DNA of 64,000 nucleotides from Ferroplasma sp. (lineage in GTDB: Archaea; Thermoplasmatota; Thermoplasmata; Thermoplasmatales; Thermoplasmataceae), in assembly GCF_031200575.1 (NCBI RefSeq), contig NZ_CP133597.1, positions 1,240,001-1,304,000 on the forward strand, in the 5' to 3' direction. The position numbers and the translations under genes were made by a program. How positions within the stretch are numbered: the first letter of the stretch is position 1; every line of letters begins with the position of its first letter. Below are positions 17,536-26,799 of this stretch, in pieces. The notes under the pieces were generated by a model that had not been told where the DNA came from, did no database searches, and was given only the letters and a program-made list of their open reading frames with translations.

Positions 17536-18429
17536 ATGAAGTTTATAGACCTGCACGAAGATATAGCCTATTCCTCAATGTACAAGGATGTGATACATGG
17601 CAATGAACAGTCATCGGTGGATATGCTGAAAAAATTCCCAGACAGCATAATTTTTTCAGTAGTTTTTCCTCATGTTAATATGAGGTCTGGTGAGGAGTTC
17701 GGAAAATCCATCCCAAATGTAACCCTGGCATACCAGCAATTTAACTACTACAGAATGATTGCTGAAAAATTCGGCATAAATATAATGGATTCGGCAAAAG
17801 CAGAAAATGGCCTTAACTTCCTTATTTCCATGGAGGGAACAGATATACTCAACACCCCGGAGGATGTCCTGCTGTTCAAAGATATGGGACTTAGAAATAT
17901 GGGATTAACCTGGAATTATGACACAAAATTTGCATCATCATGCTACTCAAGAAAGGATTACGGATTGACTGGATACGGAGAGCAGCTTGTTGAAATATGC
18001 AACTCCAGCGGCATAATAATTGATTTAGCCCATGCAGGAAAGAAGACCATACTGGAAACCTGTGAGGTAACGGAGAAACCGGTACTGGATTCCCATACCA
18101 ATTTCAGGGAACTTAAAAACCATCCAAGGAATATAGATGAGGAGTCCATAAAGGCAATTGTGGAAACCGATGGTGTCATGGGAATAACCGGCATCAGGGA
18201 TTCATTGATCACCCCTGATTTTGATGGAATAATGAAGAGCATAAATTACCTGGGCGATAATTTCGGATGGAGGCATGTGAGCCTGGGCACAGATTTTCTG
18301 GGAATTCCTGTGCCGCCTGACAATTTCCAAGATATTACTGGAGTTGAAAAGCTCCATGACGAACTGGGCAGCCATGCAGATGATGTGCTCTATAACAATG
18401 CCTTCAGGGTTATTGAAAAAAATTTATAA
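17536..18429 (+). CDS. Membrane-dipeptidase-family (M19) peptidase
   Basis: A 297-aa TIM-barrel zinc dipeptidase of family M19, without signal peptide and so cytosolic. The metal ligands can be placed: FIDLHEDIA (His-x-Asp-like pair near residue 6), ISMEGTD (bridging Glu), IDLAHAG and DSHTNF (two His), and SLGTDFLG (Asp). Family members cleave dipeptides, often with broad or D-specificity. It starts 29 bases after moaB, probably from its own promoter (TTATTAGTATATG). It suits a peptide-scavenging life style together with other amidases in the window. Confidence 0.9.
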   Translation: MKFIDLHEDIAYSSMYKDVIHGNEQSSVDMLKKFPDSIIFSVVFPHVNMRSGEEFGKSIPNVTLAYQQFNYYRMIAEKFGINIMDSAKAENGLNFLISMEGTDILNTPEDVLLFKDMGLRNMGLTWNYDTKFASSCYSRKDYGLTGYGEQLVEICNSSGIIIDLAHAGKKTILETCEVTEKPVLDSHTNFRELKNHPRNIDEESIKAIVETDGVMGITGIRDSLITPDFDGIMKSINYLGDNFGWRHVSLGTDFLGIPVPPDNFQDITGVEKLHDELGSHADDVLYNNAFRVIEKNL

Positions 18430-18430
18430 T

Positions 18431-19303
18431 TTATTTCAGGTCGTACCATCCTCCCCTGCTATTCATCTTTATTTTGCTGTTTCCCCTGTAGCCCGCATAA
18501 ACCATCTCCTTAAGGATCGGTGGTGGGAGCATTCTCTCGTCTCCGGTTTCTGAATAGAGGTAATCGCCGATTTCCTTCATGGTATCAAGGCCTATTGTGT
18601 CCATGAGCTCAAATGGCCCCATGGGGAACCCGAATCCCAGCTTTGCCATCTTATCTATATCCTCCATGCTGGCTATTCCCTTCTCATACATTCTCAGTGA
18701 TGCAACAAGCCATGAATGTACAAAATTGGTGGTGAAAAATCCCGGATAGTCCTTAACGACCACCGGTTCCTTTCCCATTGCCTTTGCCATATCGATAACA
18801 GTGTCCAATGCATCCTGTGAGGTAAAGGGGGTTTTCACAACCTCTATAAGCTTCATTACCGGTGCGGGATTGAACCAGTGCATCCCCAGCAGCCTGCCTT
18901 TATTCTTAATGTTCATGCCTATTTCAGATATCATTATGCCTGAGGTGTTTGAGGCTATAATTGCATTCTCAGGAATGTTTTTTTCAATGCTTTCCATGAC
19001 CTTCAACTTCAGATCCATAATTTCGGGGACTGCCTCAATGACAAATTCCCTGTCCGATAACTTTCCGTAATCAGTTGAGGTTGTAAGGTTATTCATGTAC
19101 TCCTTTTTCTGCTCCTCCGTTATTGTGCCCTTCTGCACAAGCCTTGCAAGCCCGAATTTGCCATCAGCTATGCTGTTTTTTGCATTTTCCAGTATGGCAT
19201 CATTGATATCTATAAGCAGTGTATCAAATCCCTGCCTGATAAATACCTGCGATATGCCCTGGCCCATTATTCCTGATCCTATTACTGCTACCTTCTTTGC
19301 CAT
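18431..19303 (-). CDS. 3-hydroxyacyl-CoA (3-hydroxybutyryl-CoA) dehydrogenase
   Basis: A 290-aa single-domain-pair dehydrogenase that oxidises L-3-hydroxyacyl-CoA with NAD. The Rossmann start is VAVIGSGIMGQGISQVF (GxGxxG), the catalytic region is GMHWFNPAPVMKLIEVV (HxxNPxxxMxLxEV, His-Glu pair), and DYPGFFTTNFV then LGFGFPMGPFELMDTIGLD are family signatures of the C-terminal dimerisation domain. Length equals that of bacterial Hbd. It ends two bases from the stop of the convergent M19 gene. Likely role: fatty-acid or amino-acid carbon breakdown. Confidence 0.95.
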   Translation of the reverse strand: MAKKVAVIGSGIMGQGISQVFIRQGFDTLLIDINDAILENAKNSIADGKFGLARLVQKGTITEEQKKEYMNNLTTSTDYGKLSDREFVIEAVPEIMDLKLKVMESIEKNIPENAIIASNTSGIMISEIGMNIKNKGRLLGMHWFNPAPVMKLIEVVKTPFTSQDALDTVIDMAKAMGKEPVVVKDYPGFFTTNFVHSWLVASLRMYEKGIASMEDIDKMAKLGFGFPMGPFELMDTIGLDTMKEIGDYLYSETGDERMLPPPILKEMVYAGYRGNSKIKMNSRGGWYDLK

Positions 19304-19426
19304 AAAAGACTATTCCATGAAATAATAAAAACTTTGATAAAGGAGGATAACTATCCTATTCCGGCATTATTTAGTTCATGTACTAAACAATTTAAAGGTT
19401 AAATAATATTTTGCAATATACTAAAG

Positions 19427-20650
19427 GTGAAAAACCAGGGAAATAAGCTTCTATTAATAAACATGATAATGCTTCTGTCCGTTACATTTACCATGAGGTC
19501 GTCAACAAATATGCTCATGACCGTTGTCCCTGTTTTTACAAAATATGTTATAAATGCAGACGTACTCTTCGTAGGTTTAACAGCAACACTGTACGGTATC
19601 GGTGGCATGGTATCAAATATATTTGTGAATGGAAGAATCAGCGTTGATAAAACTCCTAAGGTGGTTTTTGCCTTCCTTGCCGTTATGACACTTGGAATAT
19701 TTTTCTATATATTTTCAAGCAACGTTTATGAAGTATTTGTATTATCTGCTGTTACCGGCCTCTCCATGGGTGTTGTCCAGCCATTATTAATGACAATCAC
19801 AAATGCCATAGCACCTCCAGGAAGCAGGGACAGGTATATAGCAGCCTATACTGCATCACTATCACTGAGCCTTATTTTCGGTGTGCTGGTTGAGGGCCTT
19901 ATAATTTCCTCAATAGATGTAAGGTATGCATTTGTCATTTTCTTCTTTATTGCAGCAGCATCATCTATAATCATGTTCTTCCTGTCCAGAAAAATACATA
20001 TACCGGCAAAATCAACCAAGACCAGGTCATTCAGGGAAATTATTTCAAGGGCATCAACTTCGCTGCATCAGGGAAAGGTTTTATTTGCAATGTTCGGCAA
20101 CATCTCCTATGCATTTCCCTTCATTCTCCTGATAACTTATGGAAGCATAATTGGAAGGGAATACGATGGCATTGCACCGAGTACATTCCTTTACCTACTT
20201 GCATTGTTTTACGGCGTTTCATTCCTTTCCAGGGTTATCCTATCGGTCAGGCAGGTAAGGAGCAAGGAATATCTTATGTATGCAGCATTTGCAGCAAGCA
20301 TACTGGGATATATGCTTGTTGGCATCAATACAGGAATAGTAATGTTCATAGCTGCCCTTCTGATTCTGGGATTCCCGCATGGGTCCATATTCCCCCTGTC
20401 AACCTCATACATAGCTGAAAGTGTTGACATGGAGTATATGAATATTGTTTATTCTGTGTTTCTGCTGATCATGGATGTAATAGCCTTTGTAATACCATTC
20501 ATATTCGGATTGATTTCAGATCTATATACAATAAAAATAGCAATATACGCAACACTGATTCCCATGGCATTTCTTATTATGCTTTCCGTGGGTGTCAACA
20601 TAAGGGACAATAAAACAAAAAGAAAAAATCTGGTTATTTCAAAGGCTTAA
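19427..20650 (+). CDS. Major facilitator superfamily transporter
   Basis: A 407-aa protein with about twelve membrane helices in two six-helix halves, joined by a basic loop (SRKIHIPAKSTKTRSFREI). Early segment TMRSSTNMLMTVVPVF and the motif-A-like loop FVNGRISVDKTPKVVFAFLAV support MFS. The start is GTG at 19427, with a TATA-like AAATAATATTTTG about 25 bases upstream, so leaderless; the next in-frame ATG (19463) would cut into the first helix. The substrate is unknown. No adjacent regulator. Confidence 0.88.
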   Translation: MKNQGNKLLLINMIMLLSVTFTMRSSTNMLMTVVPVFTKYVINADVLFVGLTATLYGIGGMVSNIFVNGRISVDKTPKVVFAFLAVMTLGIFFYIFSSNVYEVFVLSAVTGLSMGVVQPLLMTITNAIAPPGSRDRYIAAYTASLSLSLIFGVLVEGLIISSIDVRYAFVIFFFIAAASSIIMFFLSRKIHIPAKSTKTRSFREIISRASTSLHQGKVLFAMFGNISYAFPFILLITYGSIIGREYDGIAPSTFLYLLALFYGVSFLSRVILSVRQVRSKEYLMYAAFAASILGYMLVGINTGIVMFIAALLILGFPHGSIFPLSTSYIAESVDMEYMNIVYSVFLLIMDVIAFVIPFIFGLISDLYTIKIAIYATLIPMAFLIMLSVGVNIRDNKTKRKNLVISKA

Positions 20651-20655
20651 AAAAA

Positions 20656-21078
20656 TTATCTTATTCCGAACTTTGATGCTATTTCCACCATGTCAGATAC
20701 ATAATCGCTGAAGAATTTCAGTATGTCCCTGGATGTGATTATTCCGGATAGCTTACCCTCGTCTATTACAAGCAGACGCCTTATTCCTTTCTTTGCCATG
20801 AGGTTGGCAACCTTCTCCATGGGTGTATCAGAGGGTACTGATGTCAATGGTGTTGTCATGATCTCCCTTAAGGGTATTTTTTCCGGATTCTGGTTCTTGG
20901 ATACGATTTTATTTATAAAATCCCATTCAGTAACTATTCCCTCGGGAATCTTGCCTGAACCTATTATAAGGAAACCCTGCTGTTTCTCTGCCATTATATT
21001 TGAACCTTCCAGCGCGTTCATGTCTCCTTCAACGATCTGGCAGTCCTTTCTCATTATATCTTCAGCATAAAGCACCAT
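20656..21078 (-). CDS. Two-CBS-domain protein
   Basis: A 140-aa protein consisting of a tandem CBS pair: first repeat ADIMRKDCQIVEGDMNALEG and IPEGIVTEWDFINKIV, second IMTTPLTSVPSDTPMEKVA and KLSGIITSRDILKFFSD. CBS pairs bind adenosine nucleotides and sense energy state, usually by controlling a partner protein. I chose ATG at 21078 because TATTTTAAATAG lies about 25 bases upstream on the minus strand; an in-frame TTG at 21084 is less likely. No partner is adjacent apart from the convergent MFS gene. Confidence 0.9.
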   Translation of the reverse strand: MVLYAEDIMRKDCQIVEGDMNALEGSNIMAEKQQGFLIIGSGKIPEGIVTEWDFINKIVSKNQNPEKIPLREIMTTPLTSVPSDTPMEKVANLMAKKGIRRLLVIDEGKLSGIITSRDILKFFSDYVSDMVEIASKFGIR

Positions 21079-21224
21079 AATCAATAATTGTATGTTGCTA
21101 TTTAAAATAGATGTTCAGGAAATAGATTGTTTTTTTGGCTTTCACAGCTGAAGTCTTATAGAAAAATTATAGTTGGATTTTATTATAGAAACGAATATGC
21201 CTGATAGGAAGGCAACCCAGTTAC

Positions 21225-21368
21225 TTATCCTTCCATTATACCATCGAGTATATGACCGACAGCAAATCCTACTACTGCCCCGGCCACCATACCATATTTG
21301 TTTCCAACTGCTGTGCCGATCAGGGTCCCAGCCAGGGTGCCTATTATTTTATAAGTATTCTTTACCAT
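21225..21368 (-). CDS. 47-aa glycine-zipper membrane microprotein
   Basis: A short minus-strand gene. The product begins MVKNTYKIIGTLAGTLIG and continues through TAVGNKYGMVAGAVVGFAVG to HILDGIMEG. Gly at every third or fourth position in two hydrophobic helices is the glycine-zipper pattern of small oligomerising membrane proteins. Codon use is normal for the window and the Gly/Ala/Val composition in this AT-rich DNA is hard to get by chance. The gene stands alone in a 490-base gap. Function unknown; the family is often part of envelopes or of pore-like oligomers. Confidence 0.65.
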   Translation of the reverse strand: MVKNTYKIIGTLAGTLIGTAVGNKYGMVAGAVVGFAVGHILDGIMEG

Positions 21369-21575
21369 AATATATAATTACTTACAGTCATATTAATTTT
21401 TCTAATTTAATATCTCTCCCCACTATTTTGCACATTTTGAATTGATAAATAAAAGATGCGGCATTACATTAACCGGAAAGTTCAGTATTCCTATTTTATT
21501 GATCAGGCCTATATCTACCGATGGAAAAGTTAAACATGGAATAAATCATCAATTATACATAAAAGGTGAATAATT

Positions 21576-22766
21576 ATGTCAGGTGAAGGTTTTCTTGAAA
21601 TGTTCCACAGATTGACATCTGTTGGATGGGACGAGAATAATGGTGTTAACAGGCTTGCTTTGAATGAATACGACATAAGGGCCAGGAGGAACCTTGAGGA
21701 TGAAATGAAAAGGGTTGGCGCTGAGGTATCATATGACGATGCGGGATTAATATTCGGTTCACTGGGTTCAGGCGAGAATACGGCAATAGGGTCGCATATG
21801 GACTCAGTGCCCAATGGCGGAAGGTTTGATGGCTTCTACGGTGTGATGTCTGCAATGCAGATACTGAAGGATGGAATGGCCTCCGGAAAAAAGATAACAG
21901 CAATTGACTTTACCAACGAGGAGGGTGCAAGGTTCCAGCCTTCACTTCTTGGATCAGGAATGTCCACCGGTGTCTTTACAAGGGAGTTTACGTACTCCAG
22001 GACAGACAGCAATGGGGTAACATTCGGGGATGCACTGGAGAAATCCGGCTATATGGGTTCCATTGAGAATCGGGTAAAGAAGCAGGACATATCCAGATAC
22101 CTTGAATTGCATATAGAGCAGGGGCCCGTGCTGGAGCTTGAGGGGTACCAGATAGGCATACCCAGGGGAATAGTAACCATGGCTGTGGACAGTGTGGTAT
22201 TTACTGGAGAATCAAACCAGGCAGGGCCAACGCCCATGAATGTAAGGAAGGATGCACTGGTTGCAGCATCAAGGTTCAACACCGCTGTAAGGGACCTTGC
22301 CGCTAAATCAGGAAAGGAACTGGTAATGACAGTTGGAAAGCTGAATAACTATCCAAATGCATACAACGTTATACCGGGCAGGGTTGAACTGAACCTTGAC
22401 ACAAGGAGCCCCGAGAAATCTATTGCTGAGGAATACTCATCCATGGCGGGTGAAATAGCCAGGAAGATATCTGTAGAGGAGGGAGTATCCCTTAAATATG
22501 AAAGAAGCTGGATTACTGAAACAACAATATTTGACGAGGATATGAAAAAGGAAATAGAGAAATCATGCAGGGACCTGAACCTGAAGTACAAATATCTTTA
22601 CAGCTGGCCGGGGCATGATGCACAGTATATGAACCGTGTTGTCCCGACTGCAATGATATTCATTCCCTCACATAATGGCAGAAGCCATACAAGGGAGGAG
22701 TACTCATCAGACCAGGACCTTTTGAATGGCTATAGTGTGCTGAAAAAAACTGTAGAAAAACTATGA
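21576..22766 (+). CDS. M20-family N-carbamoyl-L-amino-acid hydrolase / allantoate amidohydrolase-like
   Basis: A 396-aa metallo-amidohydrolase of the M20 hydantoinase/carbamoylase group. Metal-binding motifs: GSHMDSVPNGGRFDG (His and bridging Asp), TNEEGARF (Glu pair), LELHIEQGPVLE (His) and SHNGRSHTREEY (last His). It contains the dimerisation-domain segment ESNQAGPTPMNVRKDAL. The family releases ammonia and CO2 from N-carbamoyl amino acids or allantoate. AAAGGTGA lies seven bases before the ATG and acts as a Shine-Dalgarno. The chemistry fits nitrogen scavenging. Which carbamoyl substrate is used cannot be told. Confidence 0.92.
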   Translation: MSGEGFLEMFHRLTSVGWDENNGVNRLALNEYDIRARRNLEDEMKRVGAEVSYDDAGLIFGSLGSGENTAIGSHMDSVPNGGRFDGFYGVMSAMQILKDGMASGKKITAIDFTNEEGARFQPSLLGSGMSTGVFTREFTYSRTDSNGVTFGDALEKSGYMGSIENRVKKQDISRYLELHIEQGPVLELEGYQIGIPRGIVTMAVDSVVFTGESNQAGPTPMNVRKDALVAASRFNTAVRDLAAKSGKELVMTVGKLNNYPNAYNVIPGRVELNLDTRSPEKSIAEEYSSMAGEIARKISVEEGVSLKYERSWITETTIFDEDMKKEIEKSCRDLNLKYKYLYSWPGHDAQYMNRVVPTAMIFIPSHNGRSHTREEYSSDQDLLNGYSVLKKTVEKL

Positions 22767-22771
22767 AAATA

Positions 22772-24298
22772 TCATTTTTTGAATAAATTGTAACCATATG
22801 GCTTATCCACCCTAATTATTAGGGCAGCAGGACCATCATGTGACCTGAGCCATTCTATATCCCTCATATTTTCATCATTTTTCCTTACATCAATGCCAAA
22901 TGAATCCACCACCTTTTTCAGTTCAATTGAAAATGTAAGGTATTTACCCGTGTTCTCATAATTGACCTCCTGAAATTTCCTGAGTATGCCATATCCATGG
23001 TTGTCCAGTATTATCAATTTGACCGGCAAGTTGTAGTTCCTTATGGTCCAGAGGGTCTGTGATGTGTACATAAAAGCCCCGTCGCCAATAACACACAGAA
23101 CTTTAGGATTTACGGTTGCCATGCCTGCTGCGGCAGGCAATGCCCATCCTATCTGCCCAGATTTTCCTATAAAGTAGGAATCCTGGTTGTATCCTACTAT
23201 CTGCCTCAGGAAGGGCGATGCTGAAATCGATTCATCTGCAATGGTGTATCCAGGAAAATTTTCATGTATTTTTAACATAACCCTCTGGATCTGGGAGTTT
23301 TTGTTTACCTCTGGCCTAACAGGTATTTTTTCTCCTTTTCTCTCATGTAAATATTTTAATGATTCCCTGAGAAATGTGGCCGGATTCATGAAATAGGAAT
23401 CCCCGATTTTACCTGAAATATCCAGACCAATTTTTATAATGCGCCTGCCGGATAGCAGGTCACTATGTGAATATGGGTACAAGTTAATATCACCGCCAAC
23501 CATTATTATAAGATCGTAAGCTGAAAGGCTTTTATTGATCCTTTCTGCCACAGGTGGAAGGTCTCCAGCATAATATGGATCGGACGAATCGTAGGGGCCT
23601 CTACTGGCAAATGGCTCAGCAAATACCGGAATACCTAGTTTCCTGGAAAATTCCTTAGCATGCCATATTCCACCGTAAAGATCGGCTTCATACCCCAGTA
23701 TCATGGCTGGATTCCCAGAATTGTTGATTTCATTGCAAATCTCCCTTACGGCCCTGTCATCCACAATATCACTGTTGACCTCCGGTCTGGTAAGGTTCCT
23801 GAACTCTGCATTCTCCTCAAGTGTGTCCATGGGGAATCCCAGAAATGAAAGGGAAAACGGCGGGGTAATGGAGCTTATGTATGCCCTTCTCACTGCCCTT
23901 TCTATGTCATTTGCCGACCTGATCTCAAAGCTATATTTTGTATACTTGGAAATCATGTCATTTATGTTTCCTGAGAGCAGTGGGTCATAAAATATATGCC
24001 TGTTATCCTGCTCCCCGGCTGTAATGATCATGGGTATTTTATGCACATAGGCTGAGTAGATAAAGGCCATGGAATTACCTATTCCCAGGATACTGTGCAA
24101 ATTTACCATGGAAGGTTTTCTTGTAAGCTGTGCCCTGCCATCTGCCATGCCCACAGATATGGAATCATGCAGTGTTAAAATATAATTATCAGATTCTATG
24201 TCCTCCAGCATGGGAATCTCGGTGGTCCCAGGGTTTCCAAATACAGGGTACAGTTCCATGTTTTTTAACGTTTTATTGAATATTTCATAACCAATCAT
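22772..24298 (-). CDS. ThDP-dependent decarboxylase, benzoylformate-decarboxylase-like
   Basis: A 508-aa thiamine-diphosphate enzyme most like benzoylformate decarboxylase (MdlC, 528 aa). N-terminal PYR domain: VFGNPGTTEIPML and then YILTLHDSISVGMADGRAQ, followed by NLHSILGIGNSMA with the active-site His. Central domain near 190-320. C-terminal PP domain: VIGDGAFMYTSQTLWTIRNYNLP then DNHGYGI, the GDG...N metal motif. At the position of the conserved ThDP-activating Glu (LQEA in MdlC) it has Asp45 (LHDS), which is unusual. The likely product is an aldehyde from a 2-keto acid. The natural substrate is unknown. Confidence 0.85.
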   Translation of the reverse strand: MIGYEIFNKTLKNMELYPVFGNPGTTEIPMLEDIESDNYILTLHDSISVGMADGRAQLTRKPSMVNLHSILGIGNSMAFIYSAYVHKIPMIITAGEQDNRHIFYDPLLSGNINDMISKYTKYSFEIRSANDIERAVRRAYISSITPPFSLSFLGFPMDTLEENAEFRNLTRPEVNSDIVDDRAVREICNEINNSGNPAMILGYEADLYGGIWHAKEFSRKLGIPVFAEPFASRGPYDSSDPYYAGDLPPVAERINKSLSAYDLIIMVGGDINLYPYSHSDLLSGRRIIKIGLDISGKIGDSYFMNPATFLRESLKYLHERKGEKIPVRPEVNKNSQIQRVMLKIHENFPGYTIADESISASPFLRQIVGYNQDSYFIGKSGQIGWALPAAAGMATVNPKVLCVIGDGAFMYTSQTLWTIRNYNLPVKLIILDNHGYGILRKFQEVNYENTGKYLTFSIELKKVVDSFGIDVRKNDENMRDIEWLRSHDGPAALIIRVDKPYGYNLFKK

Positions 24299-24556
24299 GT
24301 TAACACCTTGGAATTTTTATCACAGTTAGATTACTTTCATAATGAGTTTTGTTAATATAATACTTGGGAGTCTAACATTAATAGTTATATTATATAAGGA
24401 GAAAATAATAATTTTGATACAAATGATATCAAATTATATGGAAAAATAAATTGCCATGGCTACTACTGTATTTGGAAAACTTGAAAACATTACATAAAAA
24501 TAAACAAATTAATGAAACAGTTAAAATATAATTCCTCAATTATGACCGGAGAATAA
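24299..24556. promoter_or_regulatory. AT-rich intergenic region with inverted repeat TTTGATA-N7-TATCAAA
   Basis: This 258-base region separates the divergent ThDP-enzyme and glycosyltransferase genes. It holds a perfect inverted repeat TTTGATA (24413-24419) / TATCAAA (24427-24433) with a seven-base spacer, the shape of an operator for a dimeric regulator. A TATA-like TTATATTATATAAGG (24385-24399) precedes it. No gene-length reading frame was seen. Confidence 0.4.
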
Positions 24557-25723
24557 TTGAAACTGGCAATCATAGGATCAATGAATCTGGAATTCGCTGG
24601 AGGGGGAGAGGAAAATGCAAAGGACATTGCGGATCTATTTACCCGCCAGGGATATGATGTCACCCTCTTCGGATCCGGAATTCCAAGAGGATATGAGGGA
24701 AAAATAAAAAAATATAATTTTAACTACGTCCCCAGCGCCTTTCCCTTTGATATTATGGCATCGGACACTATGCTGAAAGTTTCTAAAATACTATCTATAG
24801 GTTTGATAGGAATTTACACCTCAAGGAAGATATACGATGAGGTAAAGGATTTTGATGTGTACTATTTTATTTCACCAACAATAATGTTCCGGACAGTGGG
24901 CTACAGGCTGATCAGGGAAGGAAAAACCGTGATACTTGGAAACCATGGAACATTCTTTGAGGTTCTGGATACCTTTGGCGCCCTTTCCCGTGCATACTCC
25001 AGAATACTGACAAAGCTTATATTCCATAAATTCCTGAAAAATGGAGTAAAATTTTTTGTCCATACCCAGAATAAGTTCCAGTCCCAGTATTACAGGAAAA
25101 TAAAATGCAGTCCTGAATATATCAGGGAGATACCCTATAACAATGTAAAATTTAGCAACTATGGCTGCTTCAACAATGATGAGTTTTCGGTGGTTTACCT
25201 GGGGAGGCTTGTGGAAAGCAAGGGAGTGGATATGCTGCTTGCACTGGAGAGGATGTCTAATATAAACCTCCACATAATAGGAAAGGGGCCTTACATGGAT
25301 AAATTGATCCAGATGAAAAATGAAAATACTGTGATTCACGGGTATGTACCCTCAGAGGAGAAGGTCAGGCTTCTGGCTGGAAGTGATGTCATGATTGTGC
25401 CATCAGTAAACGAGTCACTCTCCATATCTGCTATAGAGGGGCTGGCGTCAGGGCTTTATCTTATAGTATCAGCAACATCCATGGGTCCAAGGTACATAGT
25501 GAGGCAGGACAATATATTCGGCATTGCTGTTTCAAGAACCCCCCGGGCATTCCTGAGGGAAATAGAGCGAATAAGGGCAATAAAGGAGAGGGATAAAACT
25601 GATTATTATAAGGAAAAGATGCTGAGGAGAGATATAGCTGCAAAAATGTTTGACGCCGGCATAGTGGACAGGCAGTTAATAGAACTGTTTAAGGATGCCA
25701 TATCAACAACAAAAAATAATTAA
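24557..25723 (+). CDS. GT4-type glycosyltransferase
   Basis: A 388-aa glycosyltransferase with GT-B fold. N-terminal acceptor domain starts LAIIGSMNLEFAGGGEENAKD, typical of GT4 (Gly-rich loop). The donor domain has VVYLGRLVESKGVDMLLAL, then IIGKGPYM, GYVPSEEKVRLLAGSDVMIVPSVNESLSISAIEGLASG, where the E-x7-E motif of retaining GT4 enzymes reads ESLSISAIE. It transfers a sugar from a nucleotide donor, probably to a lipid, glycoprotein or glycan of the envelope. The start is TTG at 24557 with GGAG eight bases before it; ATG codons upstream are out of frame. Its stop overlaps the convergent aldo/keto reductase by four bases. Confidence 0.9.
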   Translation: MKLAIIGSMNLEFAGGGEENAKDIADLFTRQGYDVTLFGSGIPRGYEGKIKKYNFNYVPSAFPFDIMASDTMLKVSKILSIGLIGIYTSRKIYDEVKDFDVYYFISPTIMFRTVGYRLIREGKTVILGNHGTFFEVLDTFGALSRAYSRILTKLIFHKFLKNGVKFFVHTQNKFQSQYYRKIKCSPEYIREIPYNNVKFSNYGCFNNDEFSVVYLGRLVESKGVDMLLALERMSNINLHIIGKGPYMDKLIQMKNENTVIHGYVPSEEKVRLLAGSDVMIVPSVNESLSISAIEGLASGLYLIVSATSMGPRYIVRQDNIFGIAVSRTPRAFLREIERIRAIKERDKTDYYKEKMLRRDIAAKMFDAGIVDRQLIELFKDAISTTKNN

Positions 25724-26682
25724 TATCCAGCGGTGCCCTTAACAATTTTATGCGGTATGTATTTTTCCTCTATTCTCATTATATCGCTGTTGGTCAGCCT
25801 TATTTTCAGTGATTCAATGTCGTCATCCAGATACTCCGGCTTTGTGGCGCCAATTACAGGGATAAATCCCTTATGAAGTATGTATGCCAGGGCAAGCTGG
25901 GATACTTTAACTCCCTTTTCCCGGGCAAGTTCCTCCATGGATTCCAGGACATTGAAATCAGCATCGCTGAAATACCTTGATTTCATTACAGGATATGTCC
26001 TGGTTCTGGTAGTTTCAATATTCTCACCACGCCTGTATTTCCCTGACAGGAAACCTGCTGCCAGAGGGGAAAATGGAGAATAGGCTATATGATGCCTGTT
26101 GCAGAAGGCTATGGTATCCCTCTCATCCTCCCTGTATACAGCATTGTAATGATTTTGAACTATAACAGGCCTTATATTTTCCTTCAGGGACAGTATTGTA
26201 TAAAATTCTGCAAGCTGGTATCCTGCAAAGTTGCTCAGCCCAACATACCCAATCCTGCCGGAGGATACAAAATCTGACAGTGTTTTTGCTGTGTCTGTGA
26301 AATCAACAGAATCAAAAATTGTGTGCAGGAAATATATGTCAACATAATCAGTCCTGAGATTTTTAATGCTATTTTTCAGCTCGTTTGCCAGTACAGTTCT
26401 GCTGAAGCCCTGGGTGAAATCATTGATTTTTCCGCCACCCTTGGTGCTTATAACCAGTTCATTGCGGTATCCTGTTATGGCCTCCCCGATAATTTTCTCT
26501 GATTCCCCTGCGGAATATATATTGGCTGTGTCAATAAAATTAATGCCGTAATCAATTGCCTTCTTTATAATTTTGAGGGAATTCTCCCGGTCGGCCATCC
26601 ATGCTGCACTTCCAAATGACATTCCACCGAGGCATAGCCTGGAAACCTTAAGATCAGTATAACCTAAATTCACATACTCCAT
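25720..26682 (-). CDS. Aldo/keto reductase
   Basis: A 320-aa TIM-barrel NADPH oxidoreductase. The catalytic tetrad is visible: Asp and Tyr in NFIDTANIYSAGESE, Lys in VISTKGG, His in IYFLHTI. NADP-binding loop region: ALAYILHKGFIPVIGATKPEYLDDD. The family reduces aldehydes and ketones, including sugars. The nearest relatives are bacterial YajO/Tas-type AKRs by general pattern. Its own TATA-like stretch (TATATAAAGTTTAGATATATAGG, here on the forward strand at 26704-26726, AT-rich in both directions) lies upstream. The physiological substrate is unknown. Confidence 0.93.
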   Translation of the reverse strand: MEYVNLGYTDLKVSRLCLGGMSFGSAAWMADRENSLKIIKKAIDYGINFIDTANIYSAGESEKIIGEAITGYRNELVISTKGGGKINDFTQGFSRTVLANELKNSIKNLRTDYVDIYFLHTIFDSVDFTDTAKTLSDFVSSGRIGYVGLSNFAGYQLAEFYTILSLKENIRPVIVQNHYNAVYREDERDTIAFCNRHHIAYSPFSPLAAGFLSGKYRRGENIETTRTRTYPVMKSRYFSDADFNVLESMEELAREKGVKVSQLALAYILHKGFIPVIGATKPEYLDDDIESLKIRLTNSDIMRIEEKYIPHKIVKGTAGY

Positions 26683-26799
26683 ACAACTACAAATAGGTTT
26701 TCATATATAAAGTTTAGATATATAGGTGAATTTCTTTTACAGTTAAGGCCGGTAGCCTATGAGCTTGAGGTTAAGCGCAATAAATAAGGGAACAAAATT

